This document shows positions 52,690 through 63,080 of a DNA stretch of 64,000 bases, one piece after another. Source of the DNA: Euclidia mi (taxonomy: Eukaryota; Arthropoda; Insecta; Lepidoptera; Erebidae); NCBI GenBank assembly GCA_944739405.2, contig OX123182.2:67831183-67895182 (forward strand), read 5' to 3'. Positions within the stretch are counted from its first letter, which is position 1. Every line of letters starts with the position of its first letter. A model generated the notes under the pieces. The model searched no databases. It had not been told where the DNA came from and saw only the letters and a program-made list of their open reading frames with translations. A program made the translations under genes and the position numbers.

Positions 52690-54880
52690 AAGATGTGATG
52701 TAACTAAAAATTTAAGGTTTTCGATTTTTTTCCTATGTGCTATAAAACGTTGTTTTATGCCAAATTTCAAAATTCTAGATCGACTGGAAGTACCCTTTAG
52801 TTTTGACTTGAGACTTGATTTCCTTGCGAGTAGTTGCGAGTTAGAAAATTTATTATGCTTAAATTGCTGTTTCTGTTGATTGCGTTGAGATAGAAATTTG
52901 ATTTTATTACAGCTTCACGGTGTTATAGACCTTATTATTTGATATGAATTTCAATTTTATATCTCTATGGGTTTATGAGAAACGGGGTAATATGCACCTT
53001 TAAAATTATTAAAAATATTTTAATTATGATGATGTTATTAAAAATTTACGGTCTTTTGCAATTTTTCCTTCATTTGTGCTAAAAAACGTTGCTTTGCGCC
53101 AAATTTCAAGATTCTGAGTTCAAGGGAAGTCCCCTGTAGGTTTTGATTTCCTTGCGAGTAGTTGCGAGTTAGAAAATTTATTATGCTTAAATTGCTGTTT
53201 CTGTTGATTGCGTTGAGATAGAAATTTGATTTTATTACAGCTTCACGGTGTTATAGACCTTATTATTTGATATGAATTTCAATTTTATATCTCTATGGGT
53301 TTATGAGAAACGGGGTAATATGCACCTTTAAAATTATTAAAAATATTTTAATTATAATGATGTTATTAAAAATTTACGGTCTTTTGCAATTTTTCCTTCA
53401 TTTGTGCTAAAAAACGTTGCTTTGCGCCAAATTTCAAGATTCTGAGTTCAAGGGAAGTCCCCTGTAGGTTTTGATTTCCTTGCGAGTAGTTGCGAGTTAG
53501 AAAATTTATTATGCTTAAATTGCTGTTTCTGTTGATTGCGTTGAGATAGAAATTTGATTTTATTACAGCTTCACGGTGTTATAGACCTTATTATTTGATA
53601 TGAATTTCAATTTAATAACTCTACGTGTTCATGAGGAAAGAGGTAGTAACATTAACGTTTTTAAAAATATTTTTACTATAGGTACGATTCAACAAAAAAT
53701 GTAGCGTTTTGGATTTTTTTCCTTAATCTGTGCTGTAAGAAGTTGCCTCGTACGAAATTTCAAGATTCTTAGTTCACGGTGGGTTCACCCTGTAGGTTTT
53801 GATTACCTTAGAGTTTCGAAAATTTGTGACAATTTGCGGCATAAACAGTTCTGTCTTTTGATTGCGTTGGCTAAGAAGTTTGATTTTGTTACAACTTAAA
53901 GATATTATAGATTCGAGTATTTGATATGAATTTCAATTTAATACTTTTACGGGTTCATAAGGAAACGGCTAGTAACTTTAAAATTATTATTATTATTTGT
54001 ATTATATGATGCAACAAAAAATTTGCGGTTTTCGCAGTTTTTCCTTTATCTGTGCTATAAGGCATTGCTTCGTACCAAATTTCAAGACTCTGATTTCACG
54101 GGAAGTACCCTGTAGGTTTTGATTCCCTTGCGAGTAGTTGTGAGAAAATATGCGGCTTAAATGGCTGTTTCTTTTAATTTCGTTGAGATAGAAGTTTGAT
54201 TTTGTTACAGCTTAAAGGCACTATACAATTAATTAGTATTTGATATGAATTTCAATTTAATACCTCTACGCGTTCATGAGAAAATGGTAATAACTTTAAA
54301 ATCACTAAAAATATTTTTATGATATGATGTAACTAAACGGTTTTCGAAATTTTTCCTTATCTGTGCTTTAAGACATTGTTTTCTACCAAATTTCAAGATT
54401 CTGAGTTCACAGGAAATACCCTGTAGGTTTTGATTCCCTTGCGAGTTTCGAAAATTGCGGAAATTTGCAGCATAAACGGTTGTATCTTTTGATTGCGTAG
54501 GTTTAGAAGTTTGATTATTTCACAGCTTCATGGGACAGTAGACTTGACTGTCTTAATATATAAAATCCTTGCGTTACTGACTGACTGACAGACACGCTGC
54601 AGCCAAAACTATCGATCGCAGGAAGCTGAAATTTGGCATGTTTGTTCCTTGCGGACCATAGGGGTGCACTAAGAAGGGATTTCCCGAAATTCCCCCGGGT
54701 TCGGTCAAAACGGGTAAATTAAAAAAAATTGCAGGCGTAGCTGCTGGCGTCCTCTAGTTTGATATAAATTTCAGTTTGATACTTTCACGCATTTCTGAGA
54801 AAATGGGTCTTGACAGACGGAAGGACAACAAAGTGATCCTATAACGGTATCGTTTTTTCATTTCGAGGTACGGAAACCTA
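52690..54880. repeat. tandem array, ~328-bp period, with degenerate flanks
   Basis: The phrase TATTATGCTTAAATTGCTG recurs at 52851, 53179 and 53507, so the period is exactly 328 bp; the copies from 52851 to about 53600 are nearly identical. Outward, units decay (phrases CCAAATTTCAAGATTCTGAG and CCTGTAGGTTTTGATT recur at 53760, 54080 and 54385). The right edge has GACAACAAAGTGATCCTATA then AACGGTATCG, a phrase common in arthropod repeats. No coding. Confidence 0.9.
54551..54757 (+). mobile_element. short Helitron inside the tandem array
   Basis: Starts TCTTAATATATAAAATCC and ends CTAG followed by T, with the hairpin GCAG-GCGTAG-CTGC about ten bases before the end. The array sequence is continuous across it when compared with sister units, and no bases are duplicated. 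Base before the element is G where A is usual. Confidence 0.7.
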
Positions 54881-57507
54881 AAAATTAGGATATCTTTATC
54901 AAATAACAAAAAGAACATAGTCATTGCTTCCACGCTATTATAATTACAAGCGCTTTAATATTGCTATTAAAACAGAGGGCTATAGTTCCGTGTGACGTCA
55001 CTCTTTCCTATCTCCATATTAGTTCTCAATCTAAACCACGTATACCTACTCTATTGGGATCACGGTTAAAAATGAAGAACCTGTTTTTTTTAGTACCATG
55101 CTATTGCAAATCTCTTGAAGATGAGCATCAGTACCGCAAATAAACGAGGACAGACTGGGCATCCGGGCATTCACTTTCACTAGAGTCACAAACGTACAAT
55201 CAAACAAGTTGGCGCTGGACCGGTTTAAAAAAATCCCTTGGCTCGCTCATAGAGCCAAGGCAAACTAAAAACTGTTTTTTATACGAATGTCAACGTGCGT
55301 GTAAAGTAGTACTGGAAGCGACGATGTCTTGCTGAGCGATTTTCGCCCTTATGGTGGTCTAGCGGGATGTTGTTCGACTGTACACTAGAACCATCCTATA
55401 AATAACAGTTTATTGAAGAGAATAATTCTTGTGCGTATATAATAATTATCCATTTCAAATTGACAATAGTTCCAAATTAATGAATTGTTACGCTAACCAT
55501 TTTGCTTTACATTCATTATAATGACTTGTTTCGTTCCAAATTACCACAGAAGCAAAGAATAATTCAACTCTACAGCAGAAAAGATTTTATTCCTCCGTTT
55601 TTCCTTGATACTAATTGGTATTGAAAAATACAGTCGCTGAAATATGCTAGCTTACGATCATAAAGACATACGACAGATTAAGGCGAAAATTAGCTAAAAT
55701 ATTGGCTCGTCAATAATTCAATGGAGAGCGGGTACAATCCCTCGGTTTGGACTGTAGGGTAGGCGTTGTGGCGCGCGCTGTCCGCCCGCCGGCGACGCTA
55801 ACTACCTGGTCTAAATAACATCATTGTGTTCTATCGATTCTAGAACGTCATTCGCTCTCACAGCCACTACATACACCATTATCTAAATATCTAACCCCAT
55901 CGCTAAATGTCACTCAGTCAACGACTTAATGAGTACTCCTTACTGTCTTGAATTGAGATAACCATCCGTTATGGATTTACGCAAAACTTTCAAGATTCAC
56001 CGGAACTCCCTAATTACGAACGATGTTTTCTTTTTACGCAATCGCCTCGAAAAGGGAACGAAACACAACTGCTGAATTTGATGGCGCCGTCATTAAAATC
56101 GTATTTTATAAATTAATCGGAATGTTGCTTAAAACGTAATTTTAAAGCCGTAGTACAGCGAGTGAGGGGGAGGTCGAGGGTAGTAGTTAGTGAGTGCCAA
56201 CAAACGGAATAATTAATCTGTCATGAGGTGTCTGTGCCTATTGGACCTCGGCGTCAACAACTTGTCCAGCGTACCACTAATAAACTCCAATGCAAAGCTC
56301 GCACCTAATGAAAATGCACATTTTTCATGTTCCATTTACAATGCTGTAAAGTAACTAAGTTACTATTTCAACATAGTTTTTAATGACTAGACTGCCTCGT
56401 TGGTCTCACGGTAAAAGCCGACCATTTTCATATACACACAAATTGTTTTCGTGTCTACTTTCTCGAGGCGTCCATTTGGGATAAAATCTACTAGTTCTCC
56501 TGACAACTGAATTTAGATTGGGCTGCGTTGTTCGGTACCAACAATTTTTCGTTACTAATAGGTATCGATTGGATCCAAATATATACTGGTGCGAGCCGAA
56601 CCCTTCTATCAATCAAAGCTGAGCGTGAATCCCGCTCATAGAGTGCTGGAGTATTTGCATAATCGCCATCTCTTGTAACAGAATTTATGTCATAATTTTG
56701 GATGAAATGTGAGTAAACAATTGAATACTGCTACCCATCCACTTGGCATTATTTATTTATGATTTTATCCATTAGTCGCACCTATACGGCACCCGCGGGA
56801 GGCTCTGTAGTGGTACATTCTTCTCGGAGGCGACGCGACGAGCCAAATAGACTTCATCACTGTATTATCAGCTTACATGTTTACACTGCAAATATGGCGC
56901 CATTAGTTGACTTTCCCGGCGGCAATAAAATTGTTGTAAGCATTTAAATGAAATGTTAAGAAGTAATGCACCAAAATCGCTAAAATAATGTTAACATTAA
57001 AACAACTTGGTAGCGCCATCTACCTTTCTATCGAGAATTAATTACATCAACGTCAATCGTTCCATGCTTGCTCGTCCAATGCGAGCGATCCTTTGTCTCC
57101 TTCGCTCCCCTCCCAAGGCACGCCTACAGAACAGTCTAGAATAATCCGTGTCGCGACAAACACATGTACCGCACCGCCATATTTTTACCGCTTTATACCA
57201 AAAAACTCAACAAACCGCCCGCGAGTGAAGTGTAGTGAAACTTTATAATTCTGGGTTGGATCCAGACGGAGTGATAAGTGAATCTTCAGGATTCCCAAAG
57301 AGACACCAGGCGGAACCATTTGCAAGGAAAGAGGACTGACGTACAAGGTAAGGCGTGTTCCCACATCCCCGTCTCCTATACTTTCCATGATCCCTTTTTT
57401 ATTCACTTTCTCATTTCCTAGTCGATAAGAACCCACAATCCTTACAGTCCACAATATTAATAATTTTCCCAAATCGCCTAGGAACATTCGGTTCGCCGAA
57501 CCATTTT
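54881..57507. other. no gene seen; possible SINE head at 56389
   Basis: At 56389-56418, GACTGCCTCGTTGGTCTCAC then GGTAAAAGCC resembles the A-box head of the SINE family here, but no B box follows. GC-richer stretches at 55760-55810 and 57050-57230 have no coding signal I trust. Confidence 0.35.
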
Positions 57508-58200
57508 TTGATCCGTAATCATAAAATACCTACACTAGATAGTTTTATTTCGTTCATCAAAGATCAGTGTCGAATATTGCATAATACGCAGTCTAGTTCA
57601 TCTAGCTCGTCTAATAATAACAATAGCAAACAAGGGTCGAATAAAGCGCAAAATAGTAATAATAACTCGGTCCCTAATCTGCAATCTTACGTAACATGCT
57701 CGGAATCTAATAATAATAATTCACAGAAATGTCTGTGCAGTAATATAGTGCACGACTATTTCTACAAGTGTCCCGCCTTTAATGGTTTAAATCCAACTGC
57801 TCGTTTCAAGTGCGTGAAAGATAACAAAGCATGCATTAATTGCTTAAGTATAAAGCATAAAACGAGTATTTGTTCTAGTAAGAAGAGATGTCGTTCATGT
57901 AATCAGCGACACCACTCTAACGCTAACCTTGACACACATACGTCGCAAGTGCAGGCCACGATAACTGCGCCTTCCACGACTCAGAATGAAATATCGTTGT
58001 GTACGACATACATTGCGCGGGTGACGCGCACGCGCGGACGTCCCTCGCGCATCTATAATGATCAGCGTGGGGCCAAGCCGCAGTGCATGGCGTCAAAGAC
58101 GGTTCTGTTAGCGACAGCGCAAGTTATCGTTTATGATATTAATGGATCGCCGCACATGGTACTGTTATACGAAGGTGATAGTAGGTATGAGTCTTTTTAA
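57508..58200 (+). pseudogene. second BEL/Pao element, gag end and protease start
   Basis: Open for 230 codons. IPTLDSFISFIKDQCRIL opens the late gag block; an Asn/Ser-rich linker follows; then Cys/His clusters FYKCPAFNGLNPTARFKCVK, ACINCLSIKHKTSIC and RCRSCNQRHHSN; then ATAQVIVYDINGSPHMVLL, which leads into the protease. It stops where the protease active site should begin. Divergent from BEL1 and in opposite orientation. The next element, ERV2, begins 47 bp downstream and probably truncated it. Confidence 0.8.
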
Positions 58201-58246
58201 AAAAAGAATTAAAAGAGAAAATTTGAAGATTTGGAAACTTTAAATT

Positions 58247-58429
58247 TGTAATGACCTTTACAAACGACAAAAGATTATTAAAAGGCGAGTGGTCTCAATT
58301 GGAGCTAGCAAAAGACTGACTCTTTCCCATGGCCTGGCCACCTGCATGTCACATGACACCGAGAGAGAATCCTAGAAAGATGACCTCACCTAACATAAGG
58401 GCGCTGCCATACATGACGTGTATGTAACA
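58247..58429 (-). repeat. ERV2 3' LTR
   Basis: Coding strand TGTTACATACACGTCATG ... GGTCATTACA, TG...CA ends, 183 bp. The partner LTR is not visible, so the outer border is inferred from the CA end. Confidence 0.65.
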
Positions 58430-58444
58430 GCCCCCGGGATAAGA

Positions 58445-59178
58445 GGATAAAATCCTTGTACTTAGGAACTATTTTAAGATTAAGCACAATGTCATCGTAT
58501 AATTGACGAGGTGTCAGTATAGAAGGATGCAGAGTGTTACTTTTTCAGAGAATAGCATTCAGCATATCTTCTATTTTGAAAGCGAGGTTATACAAGTTAG
58601 ACTGTAGCACATTTAAAACATACTCGAACCTAATTCTAAAATTATCAGAAATTACAATATTAGATATATTTTTATATGACAACGTCATTTTGTCTATGGC
58701 GTCATTCAATTTTGCCTGATTTACGTAAATTTCGTGTAGAGAATTGTTCATGTTGGATATAGCTGATTGAGAAACTATAATACACACCAGGAATCCAAGC
58801 GGATCTTTTTGAGTAGTTATTAGAGATTATATGAGAAAATGAGTCAAAATCGCGCAGTATATCTGCATACAAAGAATCTAATGATGTTAACATATTTAGA
58901 CATTGATTTTCGTCAATATCTTCACTTTCACGGCATTGAAATCGTATAATACTGAACGCGTTATGAATATTATCAATATGGCTCTTGAAATTAGTTACAT
59001 CTACAGGGATGACAACGTGAAACTGATCGTTTACAACTTTTAGGGTGCCGACCGGATCGACGAGTATACCAGTACCTTGGGTGATGTCTTTGACATATTG
59101 GTTTTCGCTGGTTGCCATGATATAAACGGCCTCCAGTCTGTAATTATAAGTAATTATTACTAAAATATAATTAATCAT
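58445..59178 (-). pseudogene. env: ERV2 env, two internal losses
   Basis: The ATG at 59178 overlaps the pol stop (ATGATTAA). A hydrophobic start (MINYILVIITYNYRLEAVYI) could be a signal peptide; FQCRESEDIDENQC and DSLYADILRDFDSFSH follow. At about 58785 the frame jumps: the region that holds the cleavage and fusion-peptide part in ERV1 is absent. The remainder (58545-58787) has heptad-type sequence (MNNSLHEIYVNQAKLNDAID). After a stop at 58545 traces reach about 58445 and then the purine tract; the whole Cys-rich half and transmembrane anchor are missing. It cannot make a membrane envelope protein. Confidence 0.85.
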
Positions 59179-59548
59179 TTAAATGTGCAGGCTTTACCTC
59201 ATCGAAGTGGTGTTTGACGTGACGTCGATTAATCAAAAGGGACAAGGTATTATTACCATGGAGTTTGACAATTTTGTACGGACCTTTCCAGATAGCTGAT
59301 AAAGCCTTACGTAACCTTACATGGTTCCTTAAGTAAACATAATCACCAACCTTACCCTTCATAAGTATAAATTTAAGTTTAAGTAAACCGGCTTCGGGTA
59401 GAGGTCCAACAATGTCGAGGCTAATCCTCTCGAATGGGCGAGTAGAGGTTGTAGTAATCTGCATGGGTGATCTGTTGAGTCCGCGATAAGCTTTATTTGA
59501 TTGACATAGTGTACAATTCTTTACGTAATTCTCAATATCTGATCTCAT
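59171..59548 (-). CDS. ERV2 integrase with core deleted (125 aa)
   Basis: Begins in the zinc-binding domain (NYVKNCTLCQSNKAYRG, the CxxC pair), then ERISLDIVGPLPEAG with the first catalytic Asp, and jumps directly to the C-terminal domain (KVGDYVYLRNHVRLRKAL, then IWKGPYKIVKLHGNNTLSL). The part with the second Asp and the Glu, present in the fragment at 1127-1998, is absent in frame. Integration activity is therefore impossible for this copy. Confidence 0.88.
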   Translation of the reverse strand: MRSDIENYVKNCTLCQSNKAYRGLNRSPMQITTTSTRPFERISLDIVGPLPEAGLLKLKFILMKGKVGDYVYLRNHVRLRKALSAIWKGPYKIVKLHGNNTLSLLINRRHVKHHFDEVKPAHLND

Positions 59549-59551
59549 GTT

Positions 59552-62020
59552 TTTTCAGTAATAACGTTCTTTGATTCGGTCAAACATCCTGTTTGAACCG
59601 AGGTGTCCTGCTATGGGAATATCATGATTTTCTCTGAGGATTTTGGAAATTTCTGAAGGTACAGGGTATATAATAGTATTGTGATGTATATTGACTTTAA
59701 TATTAGTATTGTTAAATAAATACAAGAGCATACCGTAAATTTTGACAAAAGAGTGATTTTCAAACGTGTTTTTAAAGTCTGAGATTGCTATTTCATTGAT
59801 ATCACCACTAAGAATTATGTCGTCTCTTACGCCTTTTAACGTTTTAAAGATTTCAGGATATGTGCAGTTATCGAAATAATTGACCTTTGTAAATATTAGG
59901 TAGTAAGTCTTTCCTTTTAATTCTAATTTTCTAAATGAGTAAAGTTCCCTTTCTTCCTGTAGGATACTATTTGTATCTTCCGAGTCAGAGAGGATGTCTT
60001 GAAGGTAAGGGTTTGATTCGTCAAGATCTATTGATACAGGGATAACAATAGTTTTAGTCTTACTTTTTAATAAGGTTTCGTTATGTTCTGTAATTTGAGT
60101 GTTATATGTCTCGTCTTTGTTCGAAAAAGATTTTCGGAAATCTGAATATTCGTTATTGGAACTATTAGGAGTTTGCTCTCTCGTTTCAGGTGTTTCTATA
60201 GGAGGAGAGGAGTTTGGAGAATCAGTGGGAGTAGGAGGTGTCGGTAAGTCAATATCTACATTTTCTGTGTCATAAGGGCTAGCATCTAGTGCGCCTAGGT
60301 CAATTAACTCGTCAAGGACTTCTTGGGGAATTTCTGATTCTGGGCTAGGATTATTCGCACCACTAGTAGAGGGTGGAGGGTCAGTTATTGGATGAACAGG
60401 GAATCGCGACAAAGCATCAGCATTAATATTTATTTTTCCTTTCTTGTATTCAATCTCGTAATCATATTCTTCAAGTTTGAGTCTCCATCTCACTAATTTT
60501 GAACCGGGGTCTTTGCAATTGAATAACCATTTAAGTGGGCGATGATCAGTAACAATTTTGAATCGACGGCCGTATAAATACGGTCTGTAGGTTTTAGTTC
60601 CGAAAAGGATTGCTAAACATTCTTTTTCAGTTACACTGTAACTACTTTCGGCCTTATTAAGGGTTCGTGATGCATATGCGATAGGACGGTCATTGCCTAT
60701 TGGACCTTGAGAGAGTATAGCTGAGATTGCAAAGTTTGATGCGTCACATGTTAGGACGAATGGTTGACTGAAATCGGGGTAAGCTAAAATAGGAGCGGAA
60801 ACTAGGGCTTGTTTTAGACTTTCAAAGGCTAATAGTTGTTCGTTTTTCCAATTGAACGGGATATTTTTCTTTAAGAGATGGGTGAGGGGCTTAGCTATTT
60901 TGGAAAGGTCGGGTATGAAACGGCGATAATATGAAACTAAACCCAAGAAGGATTTTATGTGCTTAGGACATTTAGGCAACGGAAATTCGGATACAGCTTT
61001 TATTTTTTCGGGATTTGGTTTAACACCTTTATCTGTAATAATGTGACCAAGATATGATACTTCCTTACGGAAGAATTCACACTTGTCTGGTTGTAATTTC
61101 AAATTAAATTGACGGAGTCGTTCAAAGACATCTGACAGGTTTTTTATGTGGAGGTCAAGGTCAAAGCTATGAATTACAATGTCATCCAAGTACACGAAGC
61201 ATTGGATGCCTTGTAAGCCGGATAGGACTGAATTCATGAGTCTTTGAAAGGTTGCAGGAGCATTTTTGAGTCCAAAGGGCATTCGAGTGAATTCGAAGTG
61301 TCCTTGCGGGACTGAGAAAGCCGTTTTAGGTGCGTCCTTATCTGCCATTTTAATTTGGTGACATCCAGAGGCCAGATCTAGCGTGCTAAAATATTTGCAT
61401 TTACCTAACTGATCTAAAATTTCTGAAATATTTGGAATTGGGTAGGAGTCACCTATAGTGATATCATTTAATTTGCAGTAATCTATTACTACGCGCCATT
61501 TGCGTTGGCCTGAGGCATCGGACTTCTTTGGGACAATCCAAATGGGGGAAGACCATGGGGACATCGAGGGTTTAATTATACCTTCATCAAGCATTTTGGT
61601 AATTTGGGATTCTACTTCTTGTTTGTGCACTTCTGGGAATCTGTATGATTTTGTATTACTTGGAACGGAAGAGGAAGTATTAATTTCATGTTCTAAAGCA
61701 TTGGTAGTAGTAAGATGGTCACCTGGAAGATGAAAAATATCGGAATAAGTGGAACAGAGATCGTATAAGGCATCTGCCTCTTCAGAGTTTAGATGGGAGG
61801 CTCGTAATTGGTTTAAAACTTGTTCAGTTCGATTGAGGGTATTATTTTGATTTAATTTGGAATGTGACGTATGGAATATTGTATTTTCTTCAGGTTTATC
61901 TAAAGGTATAATTTTTATTTTCTGGTCTGAGTTCACATGTATGGGAGATTCAGAGATATTAACGACGGATATATTTATTCGGGAATTAGGCTTAACCTTT
62001 ACTATGCAATTTGCCGTCAA
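59552..62020 (-). CDS. pol: ERV2 pol: reverse transcriptase, RNase H, integrase start (821 aa)
   Basis: Open over 821 codons. RT: WSSPIWIVPKKSDASGQRKW, FSTLDLASGCHQIKM (motif A, Asp), MPFGLKNAPATFQRLM, FVYLDDIVIHS (YLDD at 277-280). RNase H: LTCDASNFAISAIL (Asp ~426), EKE (~466), VTDHRPLKWLF (Asp ~492), NADALSRF (Asp ~535). A Pro/Ser/Thr-rich linker (about 545-640) separates it from a less conserved segment and the integrase zinc domain (IAGHLGSNRMFDRIKERYY). A TGA at 59552-59554, where the family has Trp, cuts it from the rest of integrase. The first Met is internal; the frame is continuous with protease upstream apart from a TAA at 62138. Confidence 0.92.
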
Positions 62021-62137
62021 GAGTGAATCGGCTATGTACTGGTCAAGGACGAGACCTTCTTTTATCTCGGGGTTAAGCGTAGAACATTCAATAATCGCTT
62101 GTGATCTAGGTGGAATGGTATAAGTTGGTTCACAAAA

Positions 62138-62908
62138 TTATAAAGCAAGTTTGATTTTATTTATGATTAGAACATTTTCTACATAATCGATTTTGCAATC
62201 AGAATAAGCAAATAAGTCATTGCCAATTATACCGTCATATGGGAAGTCTATATTAGGGATTAAATGAAAATGATGATTCAGTGAGTTAAAGTGAATTAGA
62301 ATATGTCCTAAAGAATTCATTGGATTTTTTGTGGACCCCAAACCATGAAAAGTAATAATATGATTAGTAATTGGGGGCATTTTTTCAATAACGTTTATTT
62401 TCAGAAAACTAATAGAAGTGCCACTGTCAACGAGGAATTTAAGAGGTCGACTAGAAACTGATGTTAGCAATTCTACGTAAGGTAAGTACTTTTTTGTAGA
62501 ATTTGTTGTAATGTTATAAGTTTTAAATGTATTATTTTCTGTTTCAGAAACGGTGCAAGAAGGACACGACTTTGATTTACATTGCGATAGAGACGGGGAT
62601 GGATTGGTAACGGAATCAGAGTTTTGTTTGTCAAGGCCACTATAGGTTTGGGGCTGGTTACCCTGTTTGTTAGTGGTCGATTTGGAAACAGCGATTTTGT
62701 TAGGGCCTCTATGAATTTGGGGTTGGTTACCCTGTTTGTTAGTGGTCGATTTGGAAACAGCGATTTTGGAAGGGCCACAATGAATTTGGGGCTGGTTACC
62801 CTGTTTGTTAGTGGTCGATTTGGAAACAGTGATTTGATTAGGTAAGGCTTTAGTATTGGTTTGTCCGTTTACTATGCCCGCACGATACCGGACGGGTAGG
62901 ACTACTCG
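62138..62908 (-). pseudogene. ERV2 protease and preceding pol segment
   Basis: RPLKFLVDSGTSISFLK is the retropepsin active site (DSGT) and FPYDGIIGNDLFAYSD the second conserved block (GNDLF). Upstream the same frame holds a Ser/Thr-rich linker and three direct repeats of a 23-residue unit (62647-62850). A TAA at 62138 separates protease from RT. The downstream end of gag is in another frame, so gag-pol needed a frameshift. Confidence 0.8.
62647..62850 (-). repeat. three tandem 69-bp repeats in ERV2 pol
   Basis: TTTGGGG(C/T)TGGTTACCCTG recurs at 62647, 62716 and 62785. 69 is divisible by three, and on the pol frame each unit encodes about STTNKQGNQPQI, so repeat number can change without shifting the frame. 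Confidence 0.9.
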
Positions 62909-63080
62909 TTTAAAGTATTGTTAATAATATCCTCAGGGCCCTGTTGGTAATCGACTACGTCAACAGAATGAACAGATTGATTATTTCTAGCAAAACTAGT
63001 ACATGGCTGATTTGATTGCTGATTTTGTAGATGCCCAAATCGTCTATTGTAATTATTATTATATTCTTCTTCTTCTTAGC
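62909..63080 (-). pseudogene. ERV2 gag C-terminal end
   Basis: NNNYNRRFGHLQNQQSNQ and CTSFARNNQSVHSVDVVDYQ end in IINNTLNE and a TAG near 62910. No zinc knuckle is left because the upstream part is lost at the LINE junction. Confidence 0.65.

Larger units (their letters stand above)
58247..63080 (-). mobile_element. Gypsy-type endogenous retrovirus ERV2, incomplete
   Basis: Minus strand, 3' to 5' in plus order: LTR (58247-58429), purine tract, env remnant, pol, gag end. The purine tract and LTR junction (CCTCTTATCCCGGGGGCTG) closely match ERV1, so the families are related. The gag start and the 5' LTR are not in the window; a LINE abuts the break at 63065-63080. Confidence 0.88.

Noticed and set aside
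57185..57487. Minus-strand 100-codon frame before the second BEL gag
   Set aside because: No similarity recognised and antisense to the probable BEL leader.
62473..62845. Open frames on both strands over the 69-bp repeats
   Set aside because: The protease frame runs through this region in another phase; these are repeat-driven shadows.
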